The position numbers and the translations under genes were made by a program. A stretch of DNA of 5,701 nt from Gammaproteobacteria bacterium (GTDB lineage Bacteria; Pseudomonadota; Gammaproteobacteria; Steroidobacterales; JABDKV01), in contig JAOTXR010000165.1 of NCBI GenBank assembly GCA_029862285.1, forward strand, positions 1 through 5,701, read 5' to 3'. The notes below the pieces were generated by a model, which ran no database searches, was not told the DNA's origin, and was given only the letters and a program-made list of their open reading frames with translations. This document shows, piece by piece, positions 1-5,558 of this stretch. Each line of letters starts with the position of its first letter. Within the stretch, counting starts at the first letter, position 1.

Positions 1-1
1 G

Positions 2-691
2 ATTCAGATGGCAACAATTCCGTTTCTGGCGGCCGGTATCATCAATGGTGTGGGCCACCACACCGGGTATCGTACTTTCGAGTGTGACGATGCGGCAACA
101 AATATTGTTCCCTGGGGTGTATTTCTTGGTGGTGAAGAGTTGCACAACAATCACCATGCCTTTCCGACGTCGTCGAAATTCTCGATTCGCAGTTGGGAGT
201 TCGATATAGGTTGGCTTTATATCAGCGTGCTGCGTGCTTTTGGCCTGGCCAAAGTGCGTAAAGTCGCACCCATGCCGGTTATAGAACCGTCGCATGTGCA
301 CATCGATATCGACACCCTGAAAGCGGTGCTGGTCAATCGCATGCACGTGCTGCGTGATTACACCCGAAGTGTCACCGTACCCACCCTGCGTCTGGAAATT
401 GCCGACTTGCCCAAGAGAATGGGGCGCGGCGCCCGTCGCCTGATGGTACGGCAGCCAAAACTGCTGGACGATGCCGCCCGCGATCGACTCAGCGAGTTGC
501 TCGAGCGAAATCAGGCGTTACGCACGGTGCATGAGTTCCGCGAACGTCTACGAGGCTTGTGGAGCGGTCGTAATATCAGCAATGAGAAGTTGCTGGCGCA
601 ATTGCGTGACTGGGCCGCACAGGCCGAGGCCAGCGGCATTCGGGCACTCGAGGAGTTTTCGGGGCGGATCAGCAACTACCAGATGGCGTAA
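2..691 (+). CDS. Acyl-CoA (delta-9-type) fatty acid desaturase, 3' part
   Basis: Membrane di-iron desaturase that introduces a double bond into a fatty acyl chain. The 5' end lies outside the window; the frame is open from base 2, so the in-frame ATG at base 8 is an internal methionine, not the start. Seen: a hydrophobic stretch followed by GHHTGYR (residues 16-22 counted from that ATG) and the third histidine box HNNHH (residues 46-50, bases 143-157) in the context GGEELHNNHHAFPTS, then EFDIGW and AKVRKVAP. These are family signatures of bacterial acyl-CoA desaturases. The first two histidine boxes must lie upstream. After about residue 90 comes a roughly 137-residue, charged, mostly helical C-terminal tail ending ISNYQMA, present in many proteobacterial members from memory. 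It runs towards rpmG, convergently. Assignment to the family is secure; chain length and position specificity cannot be read. Confidence 0.93.
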   Translation: MQMATIPFLAAGIINGVGHHTGYRTFECDDAATNIVPWGVFLGGEELHNNHHAFPTSSKFSIRSWEFDIGWLYISVLRAFGLAKVRKVAPMPVIEPSHVHIDIDTLKAVLVNRMHVLRDYTRSVTVPTLRLEIADLPKRMGRGARRLMVRQPKLLDDAARDRLSELLERNQALRTVHEFRERLRGLWSGRNISNEKLLAQLRDWAAQAEASGIRALEEFSGRISNYQMA

Positions 692-746
692 AGCACGCCG
701 CCCTGGAGAAACCCGGTATTCTTGTGCTGGCGTCGAGCATAGAAGC

Positions 747-789
747 CGGTTTGTCTGCGCCTCCGAAGAAAGTCAGCGCAGACAAACCG
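747..789. repeat. 14-bp perfect inverted repeat, possible desaturase terminator
   Basis: Arms at 747-760 (CGGTTTGTCTGCGC) and 776-789 are exact reverse complements around a 15-base loop. The hairpin begins 56 bases after the desaturase stop codon. The bases that follow on the plus strand are pyrimidine-rich (CCGTCTTCTCTCTC) but contain no run of T, so it is not a textbook intrinsic terminator. Inferred role: transcription end or mRNA 3' stabiliser for the desaturase. The rest of 692-928 shows no convincing gene or RNA. Confidence 0.6.
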
Positions 790-928
790 ACCGTCTTCTC
801 TCTCACGCCTCGAGGGTATTCCATCCGGTTCCGCCATCTTTCGCAGGAGCGGTATCCCTGGCATACCAGCCCGAGCGCAACGACAAAGGGTGCCGCCCCG
901 AGGTTCAGGAATAGAAGAGTGTAAGGAA

Positions 929-963
929 TGACATTTATTTTTCGGGACGAAAAATAAATGTCA
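929..963 (-). terminator. 16-bp perfect palindrome after rpmG, probable rpmBG terminator
   Basis: Arms at 929-944 and 948-963 are perfect 16-bp reverse complements around a 3-base loop (GGA on the plus strand). It begins 4 bases beyond the rpmG stop codon. The stem is AT-rich with a CG pair at the loop, and each arm carries a five-base T or A run, so a U-run is transcribed within the stem rather than after it. Position argues for termination or 3'-end protection of the rpmBG transcript; being symmetric, it could also stop transcripts arriving from the desaturase side. The stem is seen directly; the role is inferred. Confidence 0.6.
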
Positions 964-967
964 CGAG

Positions 968-1132
968 TTATTTGATCTTGGCTTCTTTGTACTTGACGTG
1001 TTTGCGTACACGCGGGTCGTACTTCATCACTTCCATTTTTTCCGGATGCAAGCGTTTATTCTTGGTGGTGGTATAGAAGTGACCGGTGCCTGCCGATGAG
1101 GTCAGTCGAATTTTTTCGCGATTACTGGCCAT
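968..1132 (-). CDS. rpmG: 50S ribosomal protein L33
   Basis: Small basic protein of the large ribosomal subunit, near the E site. The 54-aa translation starts [20 protein letters not shown], continues with TTTKNKR and ends KYKEAKIK, matching gammaproteobacterial L33 along its whole length (E. coli 55 aa). It has no cysteines, so it is the zinc-independent form. It is the second gene of an operon with rpmB: the gap is 9 bases, and the rpmB stop codon TAG is the first part of its Shine-Dalgarno (TAGGAG, 1139-1144), which suggests translational coupling. ATG at 1130-1132 is the only start giving a family-sized protein. A 16-bp hairpin follows 4 bases after the stop. In E. coli mutM comes next; here a convergent desaturase does. 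Confidence 0.97.
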   Translation of the reverse strand: MASNREKIRLTSSAGTGHFYTTTKNKRLHPEKMEVMKYDPRVRKHVKYKEAKIK

Positions 1133-1141
1133 TGCTGTCTC

Positions 1142-1378
1142 CTAGACCTTCTGGCCGCGAGCGCGCAGGTCAGCCAGAATCTTGTCGATACCGTGCTTGT
1201 CGATCAGCCTGAGTCCCTTGGTCGAGATCCGTAATCTTACATAACGATTCTCGCTTTCCACCCAGATACGATGGGTGTGCAGATTTGGCAGAAATCGCCG
1301 CCGGGTCCGGTTTTTTGCGTGCGAGACGTTGTTGCCGCTGGTCGGCTGCTTGCCCGTCACTTGGCAGATTCTGGACAT
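1142..1378 (-). CDS. rpmB: 50S ribosomal protein L28
   Basis: Large-subunit ribosomal protein. The 78-aa product begins [20 protein letters not shown], contains [17 protein letters not shown] and ends [11 protein letters not shown], collinear with E. coli L28 (also 78 aa). The frame stays open upstream to 1462, but the extra 28 codons do not belong to L28 and would start upstream of the predicted promoter. The ATG at 1376-1378 is preceded by AGAGGA (1386-1391) seven bases away, which fixes the start. It is transcribed with rpmG from the promoter at 1434-1462 after a leader of about 50 bases. In E. coli radC lies directly upstream; here a sorting-tail protein gene in the opposite direction intervenes. 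Confidence 0.98.
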   Translation of the reverse strand: MSRICQVTGKQPTSGNNVSHAKNRTRRRFLPNLHTHRIWVESENRYVRLRISTKGLRLIDKHGIDKILADLRARGQKV

Positions 1379-1433
1379 CACTGAATCCTCTGAAGTTTTC
1401 CGATTGCGCGGGTTGCCCGGCAAGGAGCGGGAC

Positions 1434-1462
1434 TTTATACCAGCCCTCGGCGTCACCCGCAA
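1434..1462 (-). promoter_or_regulatory. Sigma-70-type promoter of rpmB-rpmG
   Basis: On the minus strand, TTGCGG (1457-1462) and TATAAA (1434-1439) are separated by 17 bases. Transcription should begin near 1427. The bases just after the -10 box, GTCCCGC, are very GC-rich, the discriminator type seen at ppGpp-repressed stable RNA and ribosomal protein promoters, so growth-rate control is plausible by analogy. A near-perfect inverted repeat (1451-1479) overlaps the -35 box. Confidence 0.7.
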
Positions 1463-1479
1463 GGTATTAGCGGGTTACG
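1451..1479. repeat. 10-bp inverted repeat over the rpmB -35 region
   Basis: Arms 1451-1460 (CGTCACCCGC) and 1470-1479 (GCGGGTTACG) are complementary at 9 of 10 positions, with a 9-base spacer. The left arm contains the rpmB -35 hexamer, so a dimeric regulator bound here would block that promoter. This is a candidate operator only; it matches no site I can name. Confidence 0.4.
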
Positions 1480-1505
1480 TGACAGTTATCGCACGTTTTC
1501 TCGAG

Positions 1506-1636
1506 ACCCGGTTTCCAGGACTATGCCCAGGTACGGCTTATGTCTGATTTCCAAGCTATTTTTTCCTTGCCGGGAGATCGCCGAGGTCATAGAATTCGCC
1601 AAACAACATAGATTCTGGCGGCCAGGGAAACCGGGT
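1506..1636. repeat. Perfect 11-bp inverted repeat flanking the sorting-tail gene promoter
   Basis: ACCCGGTTTCC at 1506-1516 recurs as its exact reverse complement at 1626-1636, 120 bases apart centre to centre. The pair brackets the promoter at 1567-1595; the downstream copy lies in the predicted 5' leader about 25-35 bases after the start of transcription. The layout suits a two-site operator, or long-range pairing if a transcript crosses both. A chance match of this length in a 290-base region is unlikely but not excluded. Confidence 0.45.
1567..1595 (+). promoter_or_regulatory. Sigma-70-type promoter of the sorting-tail protein gene
   Basis: TTGCCG (1567-1572), a 17-base spacer and TAGAAT (1590-1595) match the consensus at 4/6 and 5/6 positions. 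Transcription would start near 1602, leaving a leader of about 67 bases before the ATG at 1669. I looked for a sigma-54 GG-N10-GC site, used by some PEP-CTERM genes through PrsK/PrsR, and did not find one with correct spacing. Confidence 0.65.
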
Positions 1637-1668
1637 TAGCCGTTCCAAATATAATAGGAGGCCAGCAA

Positions 1669-2277
1669 ATGGTCCGTTCGAAATATTTTGCGACCGTTAA
1701 GGTCGCTTTGGCGACAGCGCTGCTGTCGCTGTCCTGGAGTTCCCACGCGGCCCCGTTGGGTCTGACTCTGGCCGATGCGCCAGACATCGCTTCGGGCTTC
1801 ATTACCGTTTCCTATAATGCAATGACCGATACACTGAGCGCGACCGGTTCTGCAATTCAGTTGTACGACGGCGTAGCCACGTTTATAGATGCGGGTGGTC
1901 TTTTCATCCTGGAGGCAACAGTCGATGGCGATGGCAATATGACCGGGGGGACAATCTCGATTGACGCCACGATCGCATCGCTCGGTCATGTTTCCGGCAC
2001 ATTGCTGACCGGTGTCTTGACTGATTTTGGATTCATGGAGGGAGGCGGCGACCCGCTCGAGTTTCTGTTCGACGTAACCGGTGGCGATCTGGCATCGCTG
2101 TATGGTCCAAGGGGTGGCATTATCCTTTCTGATGCCGGATTCGGTGGCAGTTTCGCCAATGACTTCGCGAATACGGACGCAGGTGTGTCGGATACTGCCG
2201 CGATACCGGTTCCACCGGCTTTATGGCTGATGTTTTCAGCGCTGGCGGGAATTGCCGGCGTGCGCCGGCGCAAATAA
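1669..2277 (+). CDS. Secreted protein with VPLPA/PEP-CTERM-like sorting tail
   Basis: 202-aa exported protein of unknown function. Seen: an N-terminal signal peptide (basic MVRSKYFATVK, hydrophobic core residues 10-22, likely cleavage after SHA at 27); a Gly/Asp/Thr-rich, cysteine-free beta-type body without a domain I recognise; and a C-terminal tail with IPVPPALWL (179-187), a hydrophobic helix to about 197 and terminal RRRK. This three-part tail is the layout of exosortase substrates; the motif is nearer VPLPA-CTERM than classic VPEP. Family knowledge: exosortases process such tails, and substrates are often linked to extracellular polysaccharide. A strong Shine-Dalgarno AGGAGG (1656-1661) sits seven bases before the ATG. 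The gene has its own promoter and terminator and is inserted between rpmB and radC against their direction. No exosortase gene is in the window. Confidence 0.85.
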   Translation: MVRSKYFATVKVALATALLSLSWSSHAAPLGLTLADAPDIASGFITVSYNAMTDTLSATGSAIQLYDGVATFIDAGGLFILEATVDGDGNMTGGTISIDATIASLGHVSGTLLTGVLTDFGFMEGGGDPLEFLFDVTGGDLASLYGPRGGIILSDAGFGGSFANDFANTDAGVSDTAAIPVPPALWLMFSALAGIAGVRRRK

Positions 2278-2329
2278 TCGACAGCTTTCAGGCGAAGTCT
2301 GCCGATACGAGACTCGTCTCCAAACCAAT

Positions 2330-2355
2330 AAAAGCCCGGCACAGTCCGGGCTTTT
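2330..2355. terminator. Bidirectional intrinsic terminator
   Basis: AAAAGCCCGG (2330-2339) and CCGGGCTTTT (2346-2355) form a perfect 10-bp stem around a 6-base loop. The GC core ends in a T run on both strands, so it can stop the sorting-tail gene (stop at 2277) and, from the other side, radC (stop at 2368, 12 bases away). It is the clearest terminator in the window. Confidence 0.93.
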
Positions 2356-2367
2356 CTTATCCGTCGT

Positions 2368-3042
2368 CTAGATCAATCCGCGCTCGGCGAAAGACACGCA
2401 GTCACCTTCGCCGATCACGAAGTGATCCAGTACGCGGATATCGACGAGCCCGAGCGCATCGCGTAGCCGGCAGGTAATCATCTCATCCGCCTGGCTGGGT
2501 TCGGCGACACCGCTGGGATGATTGTGAGCCAGAATAATGGCGGCCGCGTTGTGTTCCAGTGCCAGCTTTACCACTTCCCGCGGATGCACACTGGCACCAT
2601 CGATGGTCCCGCGAAAAAGCTCCTCAAAACTGATTACACGATTACGGTTGTCCAGCAGCAGGCAACAGAACAGTTCGTGTGGAAGGTCCCGCAGTCGCGC
2701 CTGCAAAAATTCGCGGGTGACAGACGGGCTGGTGAGTACATCCGGCCGGTCCAGTGCCTCGCGCAGATTACGCCGTACGATCTCTACTGCCGCCTGCATC
2801 TGGCTCCAGCGGGCAGGACCCAGGCCACGGGTCTCGCAGGCCTGTTGCTGTGTGGCGCCCAGCAGGGCACGCAGCGTGCGGAATCGCTTGAGCAGCTCGC
2901 GGGCCAGGTCCAGAGCAGTACCACCGGCAACCCCGGTGCCCAGCAAGACTGCGAGTAGTTCGGCATCGGACAGCGCCCCTGAACCCAGTTCGAGAAGCCG
3001 TTCGCGGGGCCGCTCGCTGCGCGGCCAGTCTGTAATGGTCAT
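2368..3042 (-). CDS. radC: RadC family JAB/MPN-domain protein
   Basis: 224-aa protein of the RadC family. An N-terminal helix-hairpin-helix-like region (about 20-92, including [10 protein letters not shown] at 70-79) precedes a JAB/JAMM metalloprotease-like domain from about 103. The metal-site pattern is visible: H173-N-H175-P-S-G and D186, with HxH-x10-D spacing. The end VSFAERGLI is typical. The name comes from a radiation-sensitive E. coli mutant later traced to recG, so its role in repair is unproven. The frame is open to an ATG at 3108, but the extra 22 residues lack family resemblance; the start at 3042 aligns with RadC (222 aa in E. coli) and has AGGGA (3050-3054) seven bases before it. 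It diverges from coaBC across 107 bases, as in E. coli; I see no confident promoter there. It shares the terminator at 2330-2355. Confidence 0.95.
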   Translation of the reverse strand: MTITDWPRSERPRERLLELGSGALSDAELLAVLLGTGVAGGTALDLARELLKRFRTLRALLGATQQQACETRGLGPARWSQMQAAVEIVRRNLREALDRPDVLTSPSVTREFLQARLRDLPHELFCCLLLDNRNRVISFEELFRGTIDGASVHPREVVKLALEHNAAAIILAHNHPSGVAEPSQADEMITCRLRDALGLVDIRVLDHFVIGEGDCVSFAERGLI

Positions 3043-3149
3043 GCCACCGTCCCTGGTAAAAGACCCAATACACTGTCCCACGGGTTGCCGGGAGGAACAA
3101 CTGCGCACAAGGCCGTAAACTATGCGGATATTCTTCGCCGGAGCAATCC

Positions 3150-4397
3150 ATGGCCGATTCGGAACTTGAAAACCGAAAAATCCTCCTCGGGGTAACCGGG
3201 GGTATCGCTGCCTACAAGGGCATCGAGCTGGTCCGCCGGCTGCGTGAGCGCGGCGCGCTGGTGCGTGTGGTTATGACACGCGGCGCAAAGCACTTTGTTA
3301 CGCCGCAGTCGTTCCAGGCCGTTTCCGGCGAAACCGTACGCGACGATCTGTGGGATGCGGCGGCCGAAGCGGCAATGGGTCATATCGAGCTTGCCCGCTG
3401 GGCCGACATGATCGTCGTCGCACCGGCAACCGCGGATTTCATGGCACGCCTGGCGGCCGGTATGGCTGGCGATTTACTAAGTACGCTTTGCCTTGCGACC
3501 GACGCGCCGGTATGGCTGGCGCCGTCGATGAACCGGCTTATGTGGACGAACGCTGCGACGACAGAGAACGCGTGGTTGCTGGAACAACGCGGGATTCAGC
3601 TGATCGGCCCGGCCACTGGCGATCAGGCGTGTGGCGAAGTCGGTGTCGGACGCATGAGTGAACCGGAGGAGATTGTTGCCACGCTCATTGCCAATGGTGG
3701 TCTGGCGAGCAACAGACTCGTTGGCCGGCACGTAATGATCACCGCCGGCCCAACGCGAGAACGTATCGACCCGGTGCGTTTTATCAGCAATCACAGTAGC
3801 GGCAAGATGGGTTTTGCCGTTGCACGCGCGGCACGCGCAGCCGGTGCCCGGGTAACCCTGGTTAGCGGTCCTGTAAGCCTGCCGACGCCGCATGGCGTCG
3901 AACGCATCGATGTTGAGAGCGCTGCGCAAATGCACAGCGCCGTGCTGGCAGCAATCGATGATGTCGATGTTTTTGTCGGCACCGCGGCCGTTGCCGATCA
4001 CCGGCCGGCGGCAACGGCGGCACACAAACTCAAAAAGACCGGCGAGAGTGTCAGTCTCACGCTGGAGCAAACACCCGATATATTGGCCAGCGTTGCCGCT
4101 CTGGGTCGCGCGCCTTACACGGTAGGGTTTGCTGCCGAGACCCGCGATGTAAATCGTTACGCGCGCGAGAAACTGGAGCGCAAAAAACTGGACATGATCG
4201 CGGCTAACAAAGTCGGTGAAGAAAACGGCAAAGCCATTGGCTTTGGTGCTGATGAAAATCGGCTCAGCGTGTTCTGGCGCGATGGCAGCCAGGAATTGCC
4301 GACCGCCAGCAAACTGAGCCTGGCACGCGATCTCATCGCATTGATCGCGGATCGCCTGGAACAGGCCGAGATTCACCGGGATAACCGCAGTGCGTGA
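3150..4397 (+). CDS. coaBC: Bifunctional phosphopantothenoylcysteine decarboxylase / phosphopantothenate-cysteine ligase
   Basis: Carries out two cytoplasmic steps of coenzyme A synthesis: CTP-dependent joining of cysteine to 4'-phosphopantothenate (CoaB), then FMN-dependent decarboxylation to 4'-phosphopantetheine (CoaC). 415 aa, against 406 for E. coli Dfp. The CoaC half (1-190) has the flavin-binding start [11 protein letters not shown], active-site H78 (E. coli H75), PATADF (92-97), PSMNRLMW with N128, and the substrate-clamp C161 in [14 protein letters not shown] (E. coli C158). The CoaB half (192-404) has [23 protein letters not shown] including N214, AAVADHRP and the KLKK lysine motif at 293-296. 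All key residues are present. The ATG has GGAG (3140-3143) six bases upstream. The last 8 bases overlap dut, so the two genes are surely cotranscribed. A 16-bp direct repeat lies at 3456-3521. Confidence 0.98.
   Translation: MADSELENRKILLGVTGGIAAYKGIELVRRLRERGALVRVVMTRGAKHFVTPQSFQAVSGETVRDDLWDAAAEAAMGHIELARWADMIVVAPATADFMARLAAGMAGDLLSTLCLATDAPVWLAPSMNRLMWTNAATTENAWLLEQRGIQLIGPATGDQACGEVGVGRMSEPEEIVATLIANGGLASNRLVGRHVMITAGPTRERIDPVRFISNHSSGKMGFAVARAARAAGARVTLVSGPVSLPTPHGVERIDVESAAQMHSAVLAAIDDVDVFVGTAAVADHRPAATAAHKLKKTGESVSLTLEQTPDILASVAALGRAPYTVGFAAETRDVNRYAREKLERKKLDMIAANKVGEENGKAIGFGADENRLSVFWRDGSQELPTASKLSLARDLIALIADRLEQAEIHRDNRSA
3456..3521 (+). repeat. 16-bp direct repeat inside coaBC
   Basis: GCCGGTATGGCTGGCG occurs at 3456-3471 and again at 3506-3521, exactly 50 bases apart. 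The copies are read in different frames of coaBC: the first as AGMAG, the second as part of APVWLAP, so protein conservation alone does not explain the identity. Recombination or slippage between them would remove 50 bases and shift the frame. Confidence 0.85.
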
Positions 4398-4845
4398 GAT
4401 TCAGGTACGCATTCTCGATCCACGTATCGGCCGCGACTACGAGTTGCCCGCACATGCCACCGACGGTTCGGCGGGTATCGATCTGCGCGCCTGTATCGAT
4501 ACCGCGTTAGAGCTGCGGTCAGGCGACACCGAGCTGATACCAACCGGCATCGCCATACATATCGGTGACAATGGCCTGGCAGCGATGCTGCTGCCGCGCT
4601 CCGGGCTGGGTCACAAGCACGGTATTGTGCTGGGTAATCTGGTTGGCCTTATCGACTCAGACTATCAGGGGCAGATCTACGTATCCTGCTGGAACCGGGG
4701 TAGCGGCAAATTCACTATCGAGCCAGGCGAACGTATTGCGCAAATGGTGTTTGTGCCTGTGGTACAGGCCAGGCTGGAAGTGGTCGATGAGTTTGAAGCC
4801 AGCGAGCGGGGTGCAGGTGGCTTCGGCCACTCAGGGCGACGTTGA
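4390..4845 (+). CDS. dut: Deoxyuridine 5'-triphosphate nucleotidohydrolase (dUTPase)
   Basis: Hydrolyses dUTP to dUMP and pyrophosphate, keeping uracil out of DNA and supplying dUMP for dTTP. The 151-aa product matches trimeric gammaproteobacterial dUTPases end to end, with all five motifs in order: [10 protein letters not shown] (25-34), [11 protein letters not shown] (69-79), [13 protein letters not shown] (82-94) with catalytic D89, GERIAQMVF (113-121), and the P-loop-like [10 protein letters not shown] (140-149). The start is GTG at 4390-4392, chosen because the N-terminus aligns with E. coli Dut from there and no ATG is near. A weak GGGA (4378-4381) precedes it, so translation probably depends on coupling to coaBC, whose end it overlaps by 8 bases. 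Its 3' end overlaps the convergent DUF4124 gene by 15 bases, leaving no room for a terminator between them. Confidence 0.98.
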   Translation: MREIQVRILDPRIGRDYELPAHATDGSAGIDLRACIDTALELRSGDTELIPTGIAIHIGDNGLAAMLLPRSGLGHKHGIVLGNLVGLIDSDYQGQIYVSCWNRGSGKFTIEPGERIAQMVFVPVVQARLEVVDEFEASERGAGGFGHSGRR

Positions 4846-5481
4846 GGCGAGGCCTGCTCGTTCTTTTAGCAGCTTGAATCGTTCCAGGTCGCTGTCGAAC
4901 TGAGTACGCAGACTGGCCTGCTGGCCGCGCAGATCGCTCAGCGATTTCATGTGCTCAGCCATGGCGTTCTCGGTGAATACAATGTGCTCCGCCAGTTTTT
5001 CCGGCAGCGGTTCGAGGTCGGAATCGGGGTCGTAGGGAAAGTTGTATTTCAAAGCTGACGCCTCGAGTTCGGCCCACTGTTCGCGGAGGTTCTCCAGATA
5101 GTGACGTGTCACGCCGATGCGTGCCTCGATGGCAAGAATACGCCGGTCGCGCAACATTTCTATTTCGTTGGCCGCCAGATATGTGTCCAGCAGGACCCGG
5201 TCGCGTTCCGCCTGTAACTTCTTGCGATTCTGCACCTGCTCGAGTTCGGCTGCTGCTGCTGCCATCGCATTGAGCTCGTCGATCGTTTTTTGACGGTCCA
5301 GCACTTTGACGGTCACACCGTGTTTATTCAGCACATGGCGTTCGCTGCGGCTGGCTTCGGCAGGAATTGCGTCGCCGTAATGAACAATACCGTTCTCGTC
5401 GATCCATTTGTAAAGGTCTTCGGCAAGCGCAGGCAGGCTTAGGATGAGCAGGCAAAGCAAAGTTGCGATTGGAGTCTTCAT
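4831..5481 (-). CDS. Exported DUF4124-domain coiled-coil protein
   Basis: 216-aa protein of unknown function. Seen: a signal peptide ([20 protein letters not shown], likely cleaved after A20, next residue E), then a DUF4124-type segment (about 22-60) with [21 protein letters not shown]4124 is common at the N-terminus of proteobacterial envelope proteins and has no defined function. From about 66 to 142 and 159 to 208 the sequence is rich in Glu, Arg, Lys, Leu and Ala and predicted helical or coiled-coil, broken by a Pro/Asp-rich turn ([17 protein letters not shown]). A short GCA repeat encodes four of the alanines at 74-78. No Shine-Dalgarno precedes the ATG at 5479-5481, although the signal peptide fixes the start. 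It lies 77 bases after pyrE on the same strand and may be read through from it. It occupies the place of slmA in E. coli but is unrelated. Confidence 0.85.
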   Translation of the reverse strand: MKTPIATLLCLLILSLPALAEDLYKWIDENGIVHYGDAIPAEASRSERHVLNKHGVTVKVLDRQKTIDELNAMAAAAAELEQVQNRKKLQAERDRVLLDTYLAANEIEMLRDRRILAIEARIGVTRHYLENLREQWAELEASALKYNFPYDPDSDLEPLPEKLAEHIVFTENAMAEHMKSLSDLRGQQASLRTQFDSDLERFKLLKERAGLASTSP

Positions 5482-5491
5482 ATGTTGAATA

Positions 5492-5500
5492 TTAATAGCA
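5492..5500 (-). promoter_or_regulatory. Candidate extended -10 box for the DUF4124 gene
   Basis: TGCTATTAA on the minus strand (TGn plus a -10-like TATTAA) lies 11 bases before the start codon. No good -35 is present at the right distance. If used, transcription would start about four bases before the ATG, giving a nearly leaderless mRNA, in keeping with the missing Shine-Dalgarno. An overlapping TATGCT (5497-5502) is an alternative. Weak evidence. Confidence 0.3.
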
Positions 5501-5558
5501 TAATCCCGGACCGACCTGCGTGATGGGGTTCTCAGCCGACGCGCCAGTCCACAAGGTT

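Noticed and set aside
676..924. Small overlapping open frames on both strands between the desaturase and rpmG
   Set aside because: They overlap each other and the hairpin, have no good ribosome binding site, and their translations are Arg/Pro/Ser-rich without a recognisable motif.
692..967. A tRNA or structured small RNA
   Set aside because: No cloverleaf, T-loop consensus or CCA end is visible; only two isolated hairpins.
1379..1462. A 28-residue N-terminal extension of L28
   Set aside because: L28 starts MSR; the extension would run over the predicted promoter, and the start at 1378 has its own AGAGGA.
1275..1547. Plus-strand open frames across rpmB and its promoter
   Set aside because: They are antisense shadows of the clearly real L28 gene and run over its promoter.
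1567..1640. A sigma-54 promoter for the sorting-tail gene
   Set aside because: Candidate GG and GC pairs are off by at least one base from the required spacing, while a good sigma-70-type promoter is present.
2307..2317. Short palindrome ACGAGACTCGT before the terminator
   Set aside because: Five-base arms around one base are expected by chance; the strong terminator at 2330-2355 explains the region.
3043..3108. A 22-residue N-terminal extension of RadC
   Set aside because: The extension has no family resemblance, while the start at 3042 has a suitable AGGGA and gives a normal-length RadC.
3043..3149. Promoters for radC and coaBC in the divergent gap
   Set aside because: Partial hexamers such as TTGCCG at 3085-3090 lack a partner at 16-18 bases, so no call is made, although promoters must be there or nearby.
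3477..4376. A 299-codon minus-strand open frame inside coaBC
   Set aside because: It is antisense to a fully conserved CoaBC enzyme; the translation has no recognisable domain. Long antisense frames are common in GC-rich genes.
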